Origin: DATATV01 sp035551355 | GTDB lineage: Bacteria; Actinomycetota; Actinomycetes; Mycobacteriales; Pseudonocardiaceae | Direction: 5' to 3' | Length of the DNA: 8,819 bases | Assembly: GCA_035551355.1 (NCBI GenBank) | Contig: DASZNF010000099.1 | Location: 1 to 8,819 of the forward strand | Part shown: positions 1-7,204 of the stretch, in pieces | How the letters are laid out: each line of letters begins with the position of its first letter | How positions within the stretch are numbered: position 1 is the stretch's first letter | Position numbers and translations under genes: made by a program | Notes under the pieces: model-generated | Databases searched by the model: none | What the model was told of the DNA's origin: nothing | Seen by the model: only the letters and a program-made list of their open reading frames with translations

Positions 1-1
1 C

Positions 2-307
2 GACCGCGGCCGCCTCGGCGAACCGGTCCCGGACGACGTGCTCGCCCGCGCCTACGGCAGCACCGCCGCGCTGCCGCACCTGCTGCTGGTCGGGGACACC
101 GATCCGCTCGCCGATCACGCCGCCCTGGCCCGGCTGGCCAAGGCGTTGCCGGCGGCGCGCCTGTGCTCGGTCCGGGGTGCGCACCACGACGTGCTCAACG
201 ATCTGCAGCACCGCTCCGTGGCGGCCGAGGTGATCACTTTCCTGGAAATTGTTCGCAGCGGGGAACCGCTGCAACCGATCGTCTCGGCCGAGGCAAGCGA
301 CTGGTGA
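2..307 (+). CDS. Alpha/beta hydrolase, C-terminal fragment (5' end outside window)
   Basis: This is the last 101 residues of a rightward gene whose start lies left of the window; the frame is open from base 2 to a TGA at 305-307. The fragment has the C-terminal half of an alpha/beta-hydrolase fold. A strand ending LLLVGDTDP (residues 27-35 of the fragment) carries the probable catalytic aspartate, and GAHHDVLND (59-67) carries the probable catalytic histidine, in the position of the G-x-x-H motif of lysophospholipase or monoacylglycerol-lipase-like enzymes. A helix ending ITFLE follows, typical of the fold's end. The nucleophile serine is not in the window, so the substrate cannot be judged. 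The gene converges on the DsbA-like gene with 114 bp between the stops. It is probably a separate transcription unit. The family call is fairly safe; the substrate is unknown. Confidence 0.8.
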   Translation, partial: DRGRLGEPVPDDVLARAYGSTAALPHLLLVGDTDPLADHAALARLAKALPAARLCSVRGAHHDVLNDLQHRSVAAEVITFLEIVRSGEPLQPIVSAEASDW

Positions 308-310
308 AGA

Positions 311-356
311 ACGACCGGGTGATCATCGTGGGTCGTCGGCGAGCCGTGACTCTTTT
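311..356. terminator. Possible weak terminator between convergent genes
   Basis: The 114-bp gap between the two convergent stops holds a perfect 6-bp inverted repeat, ACGACC (311-316) and GGTCGT (331-336), with a 14-nt loop. A small CGGC-GA-GCCG repeat (337-346) and the short T-run TCTTTT (351-356) follow. The location is right for transcription termination, and the T-run would serve the rightward hydrolase gene. The stems are short, so this is a weak call. Nothing else stands out in the gap. Confidence 0.25.
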
Positions 357-421
357 CGTAGCCCCGGTTGCGATTGTCCGCGCCGAACAAAGCGATGCGC
401 TGCGGGCCGGATTCGGTTGGC

Positions 422-1030
422 TCAGCGGGGAACGCTGGTGTGCTTGAATTCGTTGAGGTCGGCCCAGCCGGTCAGCAGATCCACCACCCGCTCGGTGGCG
501 CGGATCGACTCGGCCGGGTCGGTGCCCAGCGGCGATCGGTTCATCAGCCGGACGAACACCGCCTGGTCGCCGGCGATGAACGTGGGCACACCCCACACGC
601 GGTGCGAATCGGCGTAGCGCTCGTGCTCGGCCCGAATCCGGTTCAGCGCGTCGCCCGAGTCGATCAGCGCGAACACCGCGTCCGCGTCGATCTCGTTGTC
701 CCGCAATACCTTCCGCACCACGTCGGGCTCGTCCAGCTTGAGACCGTCGTCGTGCCGGGCGGCGAACAAGGCCCGGTGGACCGGGCGGAACCGGTCCGGG
801 AACTCGTCGCGCACGACCACCCCGGCCTGCAGCGCGATGATCCCGGTGTCCTGGTCCGGCTTGTCCCACACACTGGGCTGGCCCTCTTCGACGTGCACCT
901 GGCCCAGGGAGAACGGCACGAACGTCACCTGCCAGTCGGCGCCCGCGGCCAACCCGGTCAGCAGATGCTCGTGCGCGTTGCGCGCGAACGGGCACCGGTA
1001 ATCCCATGTGACGGCGAACTCGATGGCCAT
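422..1030 (-). CDS. DsbA-like thioredoxin-fold protein with single-cysteine CPFA site
   Basis: This 202-residue protein has a DsbA/FrnE-type thioredoxin fold. The N-terminal strand MAIEFAVTWDYRCPFA leads to the active-site position (residues 13-16), and the cis-proline motif GVPTF lies at 147-151. The helical insert between them has the length usual for the DsbA and 2-hydroxychromene-2-carboxylate isomerase-like class. The usual CxxC is CPFA, and I see no other cysteine. It therefore cannot form the internal disulfide of a classical oxidase; mono-cysteine relatives act as thiol transferases, reductases or isomerases. There is no signal peptide, so it should be cytoplasmic, and mycothiol would be a plausible partner in an actinomycete (inference). 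The ATG at 1030 is preceded by a strong AGGAGGTG (complement of 1041-1048). It lies 142 bp downstream of the transporter ATPase in the same direction, so it may be read through from that operon or have its own promoter. Confidence 0.8.
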   Translation of the reverse strand: MAIEFAVTWDYRCPFARNAHEHLLTGLAAGADWQVTFVPFSLGQVHVEEGQPSVWDKPDQDTGIIALQAGVVVRDEFPDRFRPVHRALFAARHDDGLKLDEPDVVRKVLRDNEIDADAVFALIDSGDALNRIRAEHERYADSHRVWGVPTFIAGDQAVFVRLMNRSPLGTDPAESIRATERVVDLLTGWADLNEFKHTSVPR

Positions 1031-1172
1031 GATGACGTCCCACCTCCTGTGACACTCCCGAGTTCGCAGTCAAGCACTCGCCGGCACAGCGGTCGAGCGC
1101 GGACCACGGGCTGGGATTGCCGTTGCGCGGCCGGGTGAAACTCACGTCTCGGCGAGGTCGCCCCGTGATGGT

Positions 1173-2939
1173 TCACTGATCACCGGGCTGCCTCGGTGCT
1201 GACCCCGCTCGCACGGACAATTCCGCCGCTCGCCAGGCTACGCGCCGGCGCCGTTGGTCGGCCGGGTCGGCCACGGGGGCCGAGGTGACCAGTAGGTGGG
1301 TGTAGGGGTGCAGGGGAGCGGTCAGCACCGCGTCGGCCGGGCCCTGTTCGACGATGTGCCCGCGGTGCATCACCGCGACCCGGCCGGCGACCTGCTCGAT
1401 GACCGCGAGGTCATGCGAGATGAACAGGCAGGCGAACCGCAGCTCGGTTTGCAGGCTGCGCAACAGTTCCAGCACCCGCGCCTGCACCGAGACGTCCAGC
1501 GCGCTGGTCGGCTCGTCGGCGATCAGCAGCGCCGGGCGCAACGCGATTGCCCGGGCGATGGCCACCCGCTGGCGTTGCCCGCCGGACAGTTCGTGCGGGA
1601 ACCGATTGTTCAGGTCGGCCGGCAGTGCCACTGAATCGAGCAGTTCGCGCACCCGTTGATTCAGCCGCGCGCCGCGCAGTTCGCTGTGCAGCCGCAACGG
1701 TTGGGCGATGCTCGCGCCGATGCTGGCCCGTGGGTTCAACGAGGAACCCGGATCCTGGAACACCACCCCGATCCGGCGCAGCGCCGCCCGCCGGGACCGG
1801 CCGCGCAGCGTGGGCAGGTCGGCCCCGTCCAGCTCGATCAGGCCCGAGGTCGGGGTGGCCAGGCCGACGATGGCCGAGGCGAGGGTGGTCTTGCCGGAGC
1901 CGGATTCGCCGACCAGGCCGAGTACCTCGCCCGGCTCGATGTGCACGCTGACCCGGTCGACCGCGCGCAGCGAGAACGACCGCAGTCGTCCGCCGTACAC
2001 CACGGACAGGTCCGTGATCCGCAGCGCCGCCTCGGCGGTCGGATCGTCCCGCACCGACCGGGTGGCCGGATGCCCGACCACGGCGATCTGGTCACCGCGT
2101 TCGATCAGGGTGGCCGGATCGTCCTCGGCCGGCGGCGGGGCGACCGTGCCGGGCAGCGAGATCACCGAGTCCAGCAGTTGTCTGGTGTAGTCGTGCCGGG
2201 GGTGGGCGAACAGTTCGGTGACCGAGCCCTGCTCGACCACCCGCCCCGCGCGCATCACCGCCACCCGGTCGGCCAGATCGGCCACCACGCCCATGTCGTG
2301 GGTGATCAGCAGGATGCCCGCGCCGAGGCGGGATCGCAGGTCCCGTAACAGTTCCAGGATGCCGGCCTGGACAGTGACGTCCAGCGCGGTGGTCGGCTCG
2401 TCGGCGATCAGCAGCTCCGGCTCGTTGGCCACCGCCATGGCGATCACCACCCGCTGCAACTGCCCGCCGGACAGTTCGTGCGGGTAGGACCGCAGCACGC
2501 GAGCCGGATCGGGCAACCCGACCAGCTCCAGCAGTTCCCCGGCCCGCGCCCTGGCTTGGCCTGAGGAGACCCTGCGGTGCGCGGTGATCGCCTCGGCCAG
2601 CTGGGCGCCGATGGTGAATACCGGGTTAAGCGCGGTCATCGGCTCCTGGAAAACGAACCCGACCCGGCCGCCGCGGATCTCCCGCAACCGCTCGTGATCC
2701 AGCTCGAACAGGTTGGTGCCGTTGAGAAACGCCGCGCCGGTCACGGTAGCGGTGGGCGGCAGCAGGCGCAGCAGGGACATCGCGGTGACCGTCTTGCCGG
2801 AACCGGATTCGCCGACCACGGCGAGCACCTCACCGGCCGCGATCGAGTAACTCACCTCGATCGCGGCCGGCGCGGCGCCCGCGTCCGTGGCGAAGGTGAC
2901 CGACACTCCCGCCACGGACAGCAGTTCGGCTTCGCTCAC
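1173..2939 (-). CDS. Fused double ATPase of a peptide-type ABC importer (DppD-DppF fusion)
   Basis: This 588-residue cytoplasmic protein carries two complete ABC ATPase domains and powers the two permeases encoded upstream. Domain 1 has Walker A GESGSGKT (43-50), Q-loop Gln98, signature LSGGQ (156-160), Walker B LLIADE (176-181) and switch His214. Domain 2 has GESGSGKT (344-351), Gln395, LSGGQ (451-455), LLIADE (471-476) and His509. Each domain is followed by an oligopeptide-transporter type tail (HPRHDYT at 246-252, HPYT at 544-547). All catalytic residues are present, so both sites look competent. The fusion resembles GsiA and YejF, where two subunits are joined in one chain. The GTG start at 2939 overlaps the stop of the binding-protein gene in the sequence GTGA, which implies translational coupling; no strong ribosome site precedes it. 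Longer readings upstream in this frame only shadow the binding-protein gene. Confidence 0.93.
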   Translation of the reverse strand: MSEAELLSVAGVSVTFATDAGAAPAAIEVSYSIAAGEVLAVVGESGSGKTVTAMSLLRLLPPTATVTGAAFLNGTNLFELDHERLREIRGGRVGFVFQEPMTALNPVFTIGAQLAEAITAHRRVSSGQARARAGELLELVGLPDPARVLRSYPHELSGGQLQRVVIAMAVANEPELLIADEPTTALDVTVQAGILELLRDLRSRLGAGILLITHDMGVVADLADRVAVMRAGRVVEQGSVTELFAHPRHDYTRQLLDSVISLPGTVAPPPAEDDPATLIERGDQIAVVGHPATRSVRDDPTAEAALRITDLSVVYGGRLRSFSLRAVDRVSVHIEPGEVLGLVGESGSGKTTLASAIVGLATPTSGLIELDGADLPTLRGRSRRAALRRIGVVFQDPGSSLNPRASIGASIAQPLRLHSELRGARLNQRVRELLDSVALPADLNNRFPHELSGGQRQRVAIARAIALRPALLIADEPTSALDVSVQARVLELLRSLQTELRFACLFISHDLAVIEQVAGRVAVMHRGHIVEQGPADAVLTAPLHPYTHLLVTSAPVADPADQRRRRVAWRAAELSVRAGSAPRQPGDQ

Positions 2940-4633
2940 TGGCTGATGCCCAGGGTGAGATAGTTGGGGTAGGCCGGGAAATCCGGCACCTGGACGTTGT
3001 CCACTTTGGACCCGTGCAGAAACGAGTTGCGGGTGTAGATCAACGGCACGATCGGCGCGTCCTGCATGATCCGCTTGTCCACCGCGGCCCACTTGGTGCC
3101 GGCCTGGGTGGGATCGACGGTCGCCTGCGCGTCCGCGATCATGGCGTCCACCTCGTCGTTGCTGTACCGGGAGAGGTTGAATCCGCCATTGCCGATCTGC
3201 GAGGACTGGTAGAGCGGCTGGATGTTCGCGTTGGCGCTGGGGAAGTCCGGCTGCCAGCTGGTCAGGGCCAGATCGTAGTTGCCCTGGTTGCCGGTGACAT
3301 TGCTGATGAACGTGTCGTCGTCCTGCGGCTGGATGGTGACCTTGATGTTGGCCTGGGCCAGCGAAGCGGCCACCGCCTGGGCCAGGTTCGCGCCGTTGTT
3401 CGAGGTGCTGACCAGCAACGTCAGCCCGGACAATCCATCGGGGAAACCGGCTTGGGCCAGCAGCTGCTTGGCCTTGGCCGGGTCGCCGGCCGCGTTGGTC
3501 GGGTACAGGTCGTAGGCCTGACGGCCGGAGATGCCCGGGGTGATCAGCGTGCTGGCCACCGGACCGGCCAGTGCGGGGGTGCCCGCACTGGCCACCTGGA
3601 AGGAGGCCCGGTTGACCGCGTACTGGAAAGCCTTGCGCACGGCCAGATTGGCCAGCGGGCCGCGCTGGGTGTTCAGCGCCAGGTACTCCACCGCACCAGC
3701 CTGCGAGGTGACCAGCCGGGACTTGGCCGAGGGATTGTTCACCAGCTGGGCCAGCTGGGCCGGGTCGACGAAGGAGTAGCCGAACCCGCTCTGGTCGTTG
3801 CCGGAGTCGGCGATCAGCCGCTGCGAGATCACCGAGTCGTCTTGGGACAGCTGGAAAATCACCTTGTCCGGCAGCGCGGTGCGCACCGAGTCGGTGGACT
3901 TCTGCCAGTGCGGATTGCGGGTCAGCGTGGCCTGCGTGCCGCTCTGGTAGGAGGCGACCTGGTAGGGGCCGGAGGTGATCGGGGCGGTGTCGTAGGCGGC
4001 GTTGGTGCCCTTGCCCTGCGGCACCGGGGACAACGTGACCAGACTGACGATCCACGGCCAGTCGCCGTAGGGTCGGGCCAGGCGGAACACGATGGTCTTG
4101 GCGTCCGGCGTCTCGATCGAGTCCAGGCTCTTGCCGGAGAATGGCCCGGTGTACGTGGTGCCGCCGGCCAGCAGGGTCTTGTGATACGACAACCCCTGGG
4201 AGAAGGCGGGATCGAAGGTGCGCTCGATGCCCCACTTGAGGTCGGCCGAGGTGATCGGCGAGCCGTCGGAGAAGGCCAGGCCGTCCTTGAGGGTGAAGGT
4301 CCAGGTGGTGCCGTTGTCACTGGTCTTACCGGTGTCGGTGGCCAGGTCGGCCACCAGTGTGGCGGTCGGCCCGGAGAGGTCCCAGTTGGTGAGTCTGCGG
4401 TGCACCAGACCGCTGGTCGTGGTGGCCAGGCTCTGCGACTGGGCCGGGTCGAAGTGGTTGCTGGAGTTGTCGTCCAGGACGTAGAGCGTGCCACCGGGCT
4501 TGCTGGTGGTGTTCGATGCCGAGGTACTCGGCGACGGGTTCGCGTTGCACGCGGCCAACAGTGTGCCCGCGCCCGTGACCGCACCGGCAGCGCCGACCAG
4601 GCGCAGGAAGTCCCTCCGGTCCATCGTTTCCAT
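2936..4633 (-). CDS. Family-5 solute-binding lipoprotein of peptide-type ABC importer
   Basis: This 565-residue extracellular binding protein (SBP_bac_5, DppA/OppA class) captures the substrate and delivers it to the permease pair. The N-terminus is a Tat-type lipoprotein signal: twin arginine RRDFLR at 6-11, a hydrophobic stretch, and lipobox LLAAC with the lipidated cysteine at 29. A Ser/Thr/Pro/Asn-rich linker follows, as usual for membrane-tethered actinomycete binding proteins. The mature part shows family features such as HFDPAQS, the FTLKDGLAFSDGSPITSADL segment (an extended family motif) and a C-terminal region ending in tightly packed aromatic residues. Binding proteins of this family take peptides, nickel, glutathione, opines or sugars, and sequence reading does not show which. 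The start is ambiguous: ATG 4633 has GAGG nine bases upstream, while in-frame ATG 4624 has AAAGGGG nine bases upstream; both retain the signal. It begins 11 bp after the DppB-like stop. Confidence 0.92.
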   Translation of the reverse strand: METMDRRDFLRLVGAAGAVTGAGTLLAACNANPSPSTSASNTTSKPGGTLYVLDDNSSNHFDPAQSQSLATTTSGLVHRRLTNWDLSGPTATLVADLATDTGKTSDNGTTWTFTLKDGLAFSDGSPITSADLKWGIERTFDPAFSQGLSYHKTLLAGGTTYTGPFSGKSLDSIETPDAKTIVFRLARPYGDWPWIVSLVTLSPVPQGKGTNAAYDTAPITSGPYQVASYQSGTQATLTRNPHWQKSTDSVRTALPDKVIFQLSQDDSVISQRLIADSGNDQSGFGYSFVDPAQLAQLVNNPSAKSRLVTSQAGAVEYLALNTQRGPLANLAVRKAFQYAVNRASFQVASAGTPALAGPVASTLITPGISGRQAYDLYPTNAAGDPAKAKQLLAQAGFPDGLSGLTLLVSTSNNGANLAQAVAASLAQANIKVTIQPQDDDTFISNVTGNQGNYDLALTSWQPDFPSANANIQPLYQSSQIGNGGFNLSRYSNDEVDAMIADAQATVDPTQAGTKWAAVDKRIMQDAPIVPLIYTRNSFLHGSKVDNVQVPDFPAYPNYLTLGISQ

Positions 4634-4644
4634 CCCCTTTGTCC

Positions 4645-5640
4645 TCAGGTGAGGCGCGCTCGCGGGTCGAGCACGCCGTAGAGCAGGTCGACCAGGAAGT
4701 TCGCCAGCACGATGACGAACGCCGCGAACAAGGTGCAGCCCATCAGCAGCGGCAGATCGGTCCGGTGCACGGCGGTGATCAGCAGCTGGCCCAGGCCGGG
4801 CATGGAGAACACCGTCTCGGTCAAGATCGCGCCGCCGAGCACCGAACCCAGGTCCAGCCCGAACACGGTGACCACCGGCAGCAACACGTTGCGCAGCGCG
4901 TGTTTGCCGACGACGTTGCGTTCGGCCAGGCCCTTGGCCCGGGCGGTGCGGATGAAGTCCTCGCCCAGCACGTCCAGCATCTGGGTGCGGGTCAGCCGGG
5001 CGTAGGTGGCGGCCTGCAGGAAGGCCAGCACCAGCCAGGGCGTGATCAGGTGCCACAGCCAGCCGACCGGGCTGGTGGTCAGTGGCACGTATCCGTTGTC
5101 CGGCACGATGTTCAGGGTCAGCCCGAAGATCAGGATGGCGATCAGGCCGATCACGTAGGCCGGTGCGGACACCCCGGCGACCGCGCCGGCCATGGTGATC
5201 CGGTCGATCGGCGAGCCGCGTTTGAGCGCGGACAGCACGCCGACCGCCACGCCCAGCACCAGCCAGATGATCGAGGCGCCGATGGCCAGCGACGCGGTCA
5301 CCGGCAGGCGGCTGGCGATCAGGCTCAGCACGGTTTCGTTCTGCTGGAACGAGTAGCCGAAACACGGTGCGGGGCAATGGATCGCGGTCACCCCGGAGCC
5401 GAACGTGCGGCCGGTGAAGATACCCGCGATGAACTGGAGGTACTGCTCGATCCACGGGTGGTCGAAGCCCATGAACGCTCGGGCGGTGGCCAGGTTCTGC
5501 GGGGTGCACGGGCGGCCGCAGGACAACTGGGCCGGGTCGGTGGGCAGCAGGTAGAACACCGCGTAGGTGGCCAATCCGACGACCAGCAACACGATGACCG
5601 TGGCGGCCAGGCGGCCGCCGATGAACCGGGCGAGCCTCAT
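4645..5640 (-). CDS. ABC importer permease, DppB-like
   Basis: This 331-residue integral membrane protein forms half of the translocation channel. The first membrane segment lies at about 12-32, followed by a long external loop and then five hydrophobic segments between about 113 and 320. The cytoplasmic EAA loop that contacts the ATPase is clear: ARAKGL at 233-238 and KHALRN at 246-251, followed by LLPVVT. The family signature near the C-terminus, ETVFSMPGLGQLL (275-287), is intact. The external loop carries two C-x3-C pairs (Cys41/45 and Cys89/93), which I recall in other actinomycete DppB-like permeases and which may form disulfides. The protein ends LDPRARLT, a usual ending for this family. 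The ATG at 5640 overlaps the stop of the upstream permease as ATGA, so the two are translationally coupled. Confidence 0.93.
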   Translation of the reverse strand: MRLARFIGGRLAATVIVLLVVGLATYAVFYLLPTDPAQLSCGRPCTPQNLATARAFMGFDHPWIEQYLQFIAGIFTGRTFGSGVTAIHCPAPCFGYSFQQNETVLSLIASRLPVTASLAIGASIIWLVLGVAVGVLSALKRGSPIDRITMAGAVAGVSAPAYVIGLIAILIFGLTLNIVPDNGYVPLTTSPVGWLWHLITPWLVLAFLQAATYARLTRTQMLDVLGEDFIRTARAKGLAERNVVGKHALRNVLLPVVTVFGLDLGSVLGGAILTETVFSMPGLGQLLITAVHRTDLPLLMGCTLFAAFVIVLANFLVDLLYGVLDPRARLT

Positions 5641-6563
5641 CGCCGCACCGCCAGCCGGGGGTCCAGCGCGTCGCGCAGCCCGTCGCCGAACACGTTGAAC
5701 GACCAGGTGGCCAGGAACAACGCGACGCCGGGAAAAATGAGGAACATCGGGTCGGTGCGGATCCAGTCGCTGGCGGTGGAGATGGTCTGGCCCCAGCTCG
5801 GTGTGGGGGGCGGGATTCCGGCGCCCAGAAAGGAAAGCGCGGCCTCGAAGCCGATGTTGACCGGGATGTTCAGGGTGGCCACCACGATGATCGGCGCCCA
5901 CAGGTTCGGCAGCAGTTCGGTGCGGTAGACCTGCCATGGGCGGGCGCCCATGGCCCGCGCCGCGGACACGAAGGTGCGGCCGCGCAGGGACAACGTCTGC
6001 GACCGGACGATTCTGGTGATCCGTGGCCAGCCGAAGAACCCGATGACTCCGATCAGCAGCAACGGTCGCGGAATCCCGGCCGGGGCGATCGCGCCCAGGG
6101 CGATCATGAAGACCAGATAAGGAAATCCGAGCAACACGTCGGTCAGCCAGGTGATCCCCCGGTCGAACCAGGCGCCGAGGTAACCGGCGGTGATCCCGAG
6201 CAAAGCGCCGACCACCACCGACACGATGGTCGCCGCCACACCTATCAGGAACGAGGTCCGGGCGCCGTAACAGACGATGGTGAACAGATCCCGCCCGGTC
6301 AGCGGCTCGACCCCGAACCAGTGCTTGCCGCTGACCCCGCCCAGATGACCTGTGGGCAGGCCGCTGTTCGGGTCCAGTACCGACAGGTCGTAGGTGTACG
6401 GGTCCTGGCCCTCGACGGCGGCCAGGAGGGGCGCCGCGACCGCGAGAAACACCAGGACGACAACGGTGATCGCTCCGGCCAGCGCCCACCGGTCGGTGCG
6501 AATCGTGCGCACGAGCGCCGCAGGCAGGGAACGCGGCGCGCTCGGTGATGGCACCGCAGCCAC
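5637..6563 (-). CDS. ABC importer permease, DppC-like (first gene of importer operon)
   Basis: This 308-residue integral membrane protein pairs with the DppB-like permease. It has a first membrane segment at about 28-50, an external loop with the family pattern HWFGVEPLTGRDLFT (81-95), and then about five membrane segments. The EAA loop is AARAMGARPWQVYRTELLPN at 201-220, and the family segment EAALSFLGAGIPPPTPSWG (240-258) is complete. It starts with GTG at 6563, supported by GAGGGA (complement of 6572-6577) eight bases upstream; I see no better in-frame start. It is the first gene of the importer operon, which is uncommon, because the binding protein or DppB usually leads. The gap upstream holds a candidate promoter with an overlapping inverted repeat. 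Confidence 0.93.
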   Translation of the reverse strand: MAAVPSPSAPRSLPAALVRTIRTDRWALAGAITVVVLVFLAVAAPLLAAVEGQDPYTYDLSVLDPNSGLPTGHLGGVSGKHWFGVEPLTGRDLFTIVCYGARTSFLIGVAATIVSVVVGALLGITAGYLGAWFDRGITWLTDVLLGFPYLVFMIALGAIAPAGIPRPLLLIGVIGFFGWPRITRIVRSQTLSLRGRTFVSAARAMGARPWQVYRTELLPNLWAPIIVVATLNIPVNIGFEAALSFLGAGIPPPTPSWGQTISTASDWIRTDPMFLIFPGVALFLATWSFNVFGDGLRDALDPRLAVRR

Positions 6564-6599
6564 AACACCTATCCCTCGTTCGAGTGAGATGACGAGGGC

Positions 6600-6619
6600 A
6601 CTCTAAGTTGAGATCAACT
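6600..6619 (-). promoter_or_regulatory. Candidate promoter -10 with overlapping inverted-repeat operator for importer operon
   Basis: On the minus strand, TAGAGT (complement of 6600-6605) fits the actinomycete TANNNT -10 pattern and would give a leader of about 30 nt before the ribosome site and GTG start at 6563. Directly upstream is AGTTGA-TC-TCAACT (6606-6619), a 6-bp inverted repeat with a 2-bp spacer. It sits in the most AT-rich stretch of the gap. A repeat between the -35 and -10 elements is a typical repressor site. No convincing -35 hexamer is present at 17-18 bp, so activator dependence is also possible. The inverted repeat is seen directly; its role is inferred. Confidence 0.35.
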
Positions 6620-6756
6620 GAATCTCCTAGCGCCGCAACACCGGTCCACATCATGAGACGGTAATGGTCGGCCGAGTGTGTTCTCGATCTCTGAACAACT
6701 CGCCTTTCGTCGGTGTCCGGGGCCACGATGGCGGCTGACCACGGATTACCCAGGTG

Positions 6757-6772
6757 CCCCGGCGCGCCGGGG
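6757..6772. repeat. 16-bp perfect palindrome CCCCGGCGCGCCGGGG
   Basis: This perfect palindrome can form a 6-bp GC-only stem with a CGCG loop on either strand. It lies 20 bp beyond the hairpin at 6793-6809 in the reading direction of the upstream operon, within the gap before the importer operon. It may be a second element of a tandem terminator. A protein-binding role is also possible. Confidence 0.4.
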
Positions 6773-6792
6773 GCGGAGTGGCCCGCCGTGGA

Positions 6793-6809
6793 CCCGACGC
6801 TGCGTCGGG
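6793..6809 (-). terminator. Terminator-like hairpin after the oxygenase/OsmC/unknown operon
   Basis: CCCGACGC (6793-6800) and GCGTCGGG (6802-6809) are perfect 8-bp inverted arms around one base; sterically this gives a 6-bp GC-rich stem with a 5-nt loop. It begins 12 bases past the TGA of the 123-residue gene. There is no T-run after it, which is common in high-GC actinomycetes. It probably ends or attenuates transcription of the upstream operon before the importer promoter. Confidence 0.5.
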
Positions 6810-6820
6810 CCGGAGGTTTG

Positions 6821-7192
6821 TCAGTCTCGCCAGTCGAGCTGGTGTTCGGGAACGCCCACCGTGCGGCCATAGGCCGCCGCCGCGGCGCGCGCCTGCTCGT
6901 CACCGCGGCGATAGTGGAAGCTGCGGCCGCCGAAGACGATGTAGTGTTCCGCGCCCGCGGTGAAGTCGGCGTACCAGCCGCCGTCGGGCCGAAGGCACTC
7001 GGCCAGGAGGGCCGCCAGCTGCCCGGGATCGGCGTCGTCGGCGGCGAAGTCGATGACCGTCCACACGGGAGGCTGGGTGGGCGCGGGATCGGCGACCTGC
7101 ATCCGGGTGATCCGCCGAATGCGCAGACCCGCGGGCTCGAACACCGATCCCGCCCGTAGGCTCTCGCCGATCAGGCAACCCTCGATCACCAT
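6821..7192 (-). CDS. Conserved-looking small protein of unknown function
   Basis: This 123-residue soluble protein has no signal peptide or membrane segment. I do not recognise a named family, although the pattern resembles small actinomycete hypothetical proteins. It begins MVIEGCLIGESL, a compact beta-rich start, then has IRRITRMQVAD at 25-35. A strand, VWTVIDFAADDAD (43-55), follows a proline-rich turn. The central part GGWYADFTAGAEHYIVFGGRSFHYRRGD (71-98, aromatic-rich) looks like an antiparallel sheet, and a C-terminal helix ends GVPEHQLDW. The alternating strand/helix pattern suggests a small alpha+beta sandwich (inference). Cysteines are at 6 and 66. It starts 12 bp after the OsmC stop with no clear ribosome site, so its translation probably depends on the genes upstream. 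That coupling implies a role tied to the oxygenase and OsmC proteins. Confidence 0.75.
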   Translation of the reverse strand: MVIEGCLIGESLRAGSVFEPAGLRIRRITRMQVADPAPTQPPVWTVIDFAADDADPGQLAALLAECLRPDGGWYADFTAGAEHYIVFGGRSFHYRRGDEQARAAAAAYGRTVGVPEHQLDWRD

Positions 7193-7204
7193 GCCGGCCG
7201 GATG

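Noticed and set aside
1069..1074. TTGACT as a -35 box for the DsbA-like gene
   Set aside because: No TANNNT -10 element lies 16-18 bases downstream, so the promoter is not supported.
1151..1162. GGCGA-GG-TCGCC repeat after the ATPase stop as a terminator
   Set aside because: The usable stem is only 4 bp and there is no T-run; too weak to list.
3014..4681. Plus-strand 555-residue open frame across the binding-protein gene
   Set aside because: It is the antisense shadow of a well-supported lipoprotein gene and has no recognisable domain; such frames are common in GC-rich DNA.
6564..6660. Cys-rich reading (ending RCCGCG) in the leader of the importer operon as a cysteine-sensing leader peptide
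   Set aside because: The frame runs open into the permease gene without a stop, has no ribosome site at its ATG, and the cysteines lie at the permease start. It does not fit an attenuator peptide.
6564..6820. S-adenosylmethionine or other known riboswitch in front of the importer
   Set aside because: I looked for recognisable conserved riboswitch cores on the minus strand and saw none; only the palindromes and the short inverted repeat stand out.
4645..6903. Very long minus-strand open frame upstream of the DppB-like permease
   Set aside because: The part before 5640 is an Arg/Pro/Gly/His-rich shadow of the DppC-like gene in another frame; the real permease starts at 5640 with the ATGA overlap.
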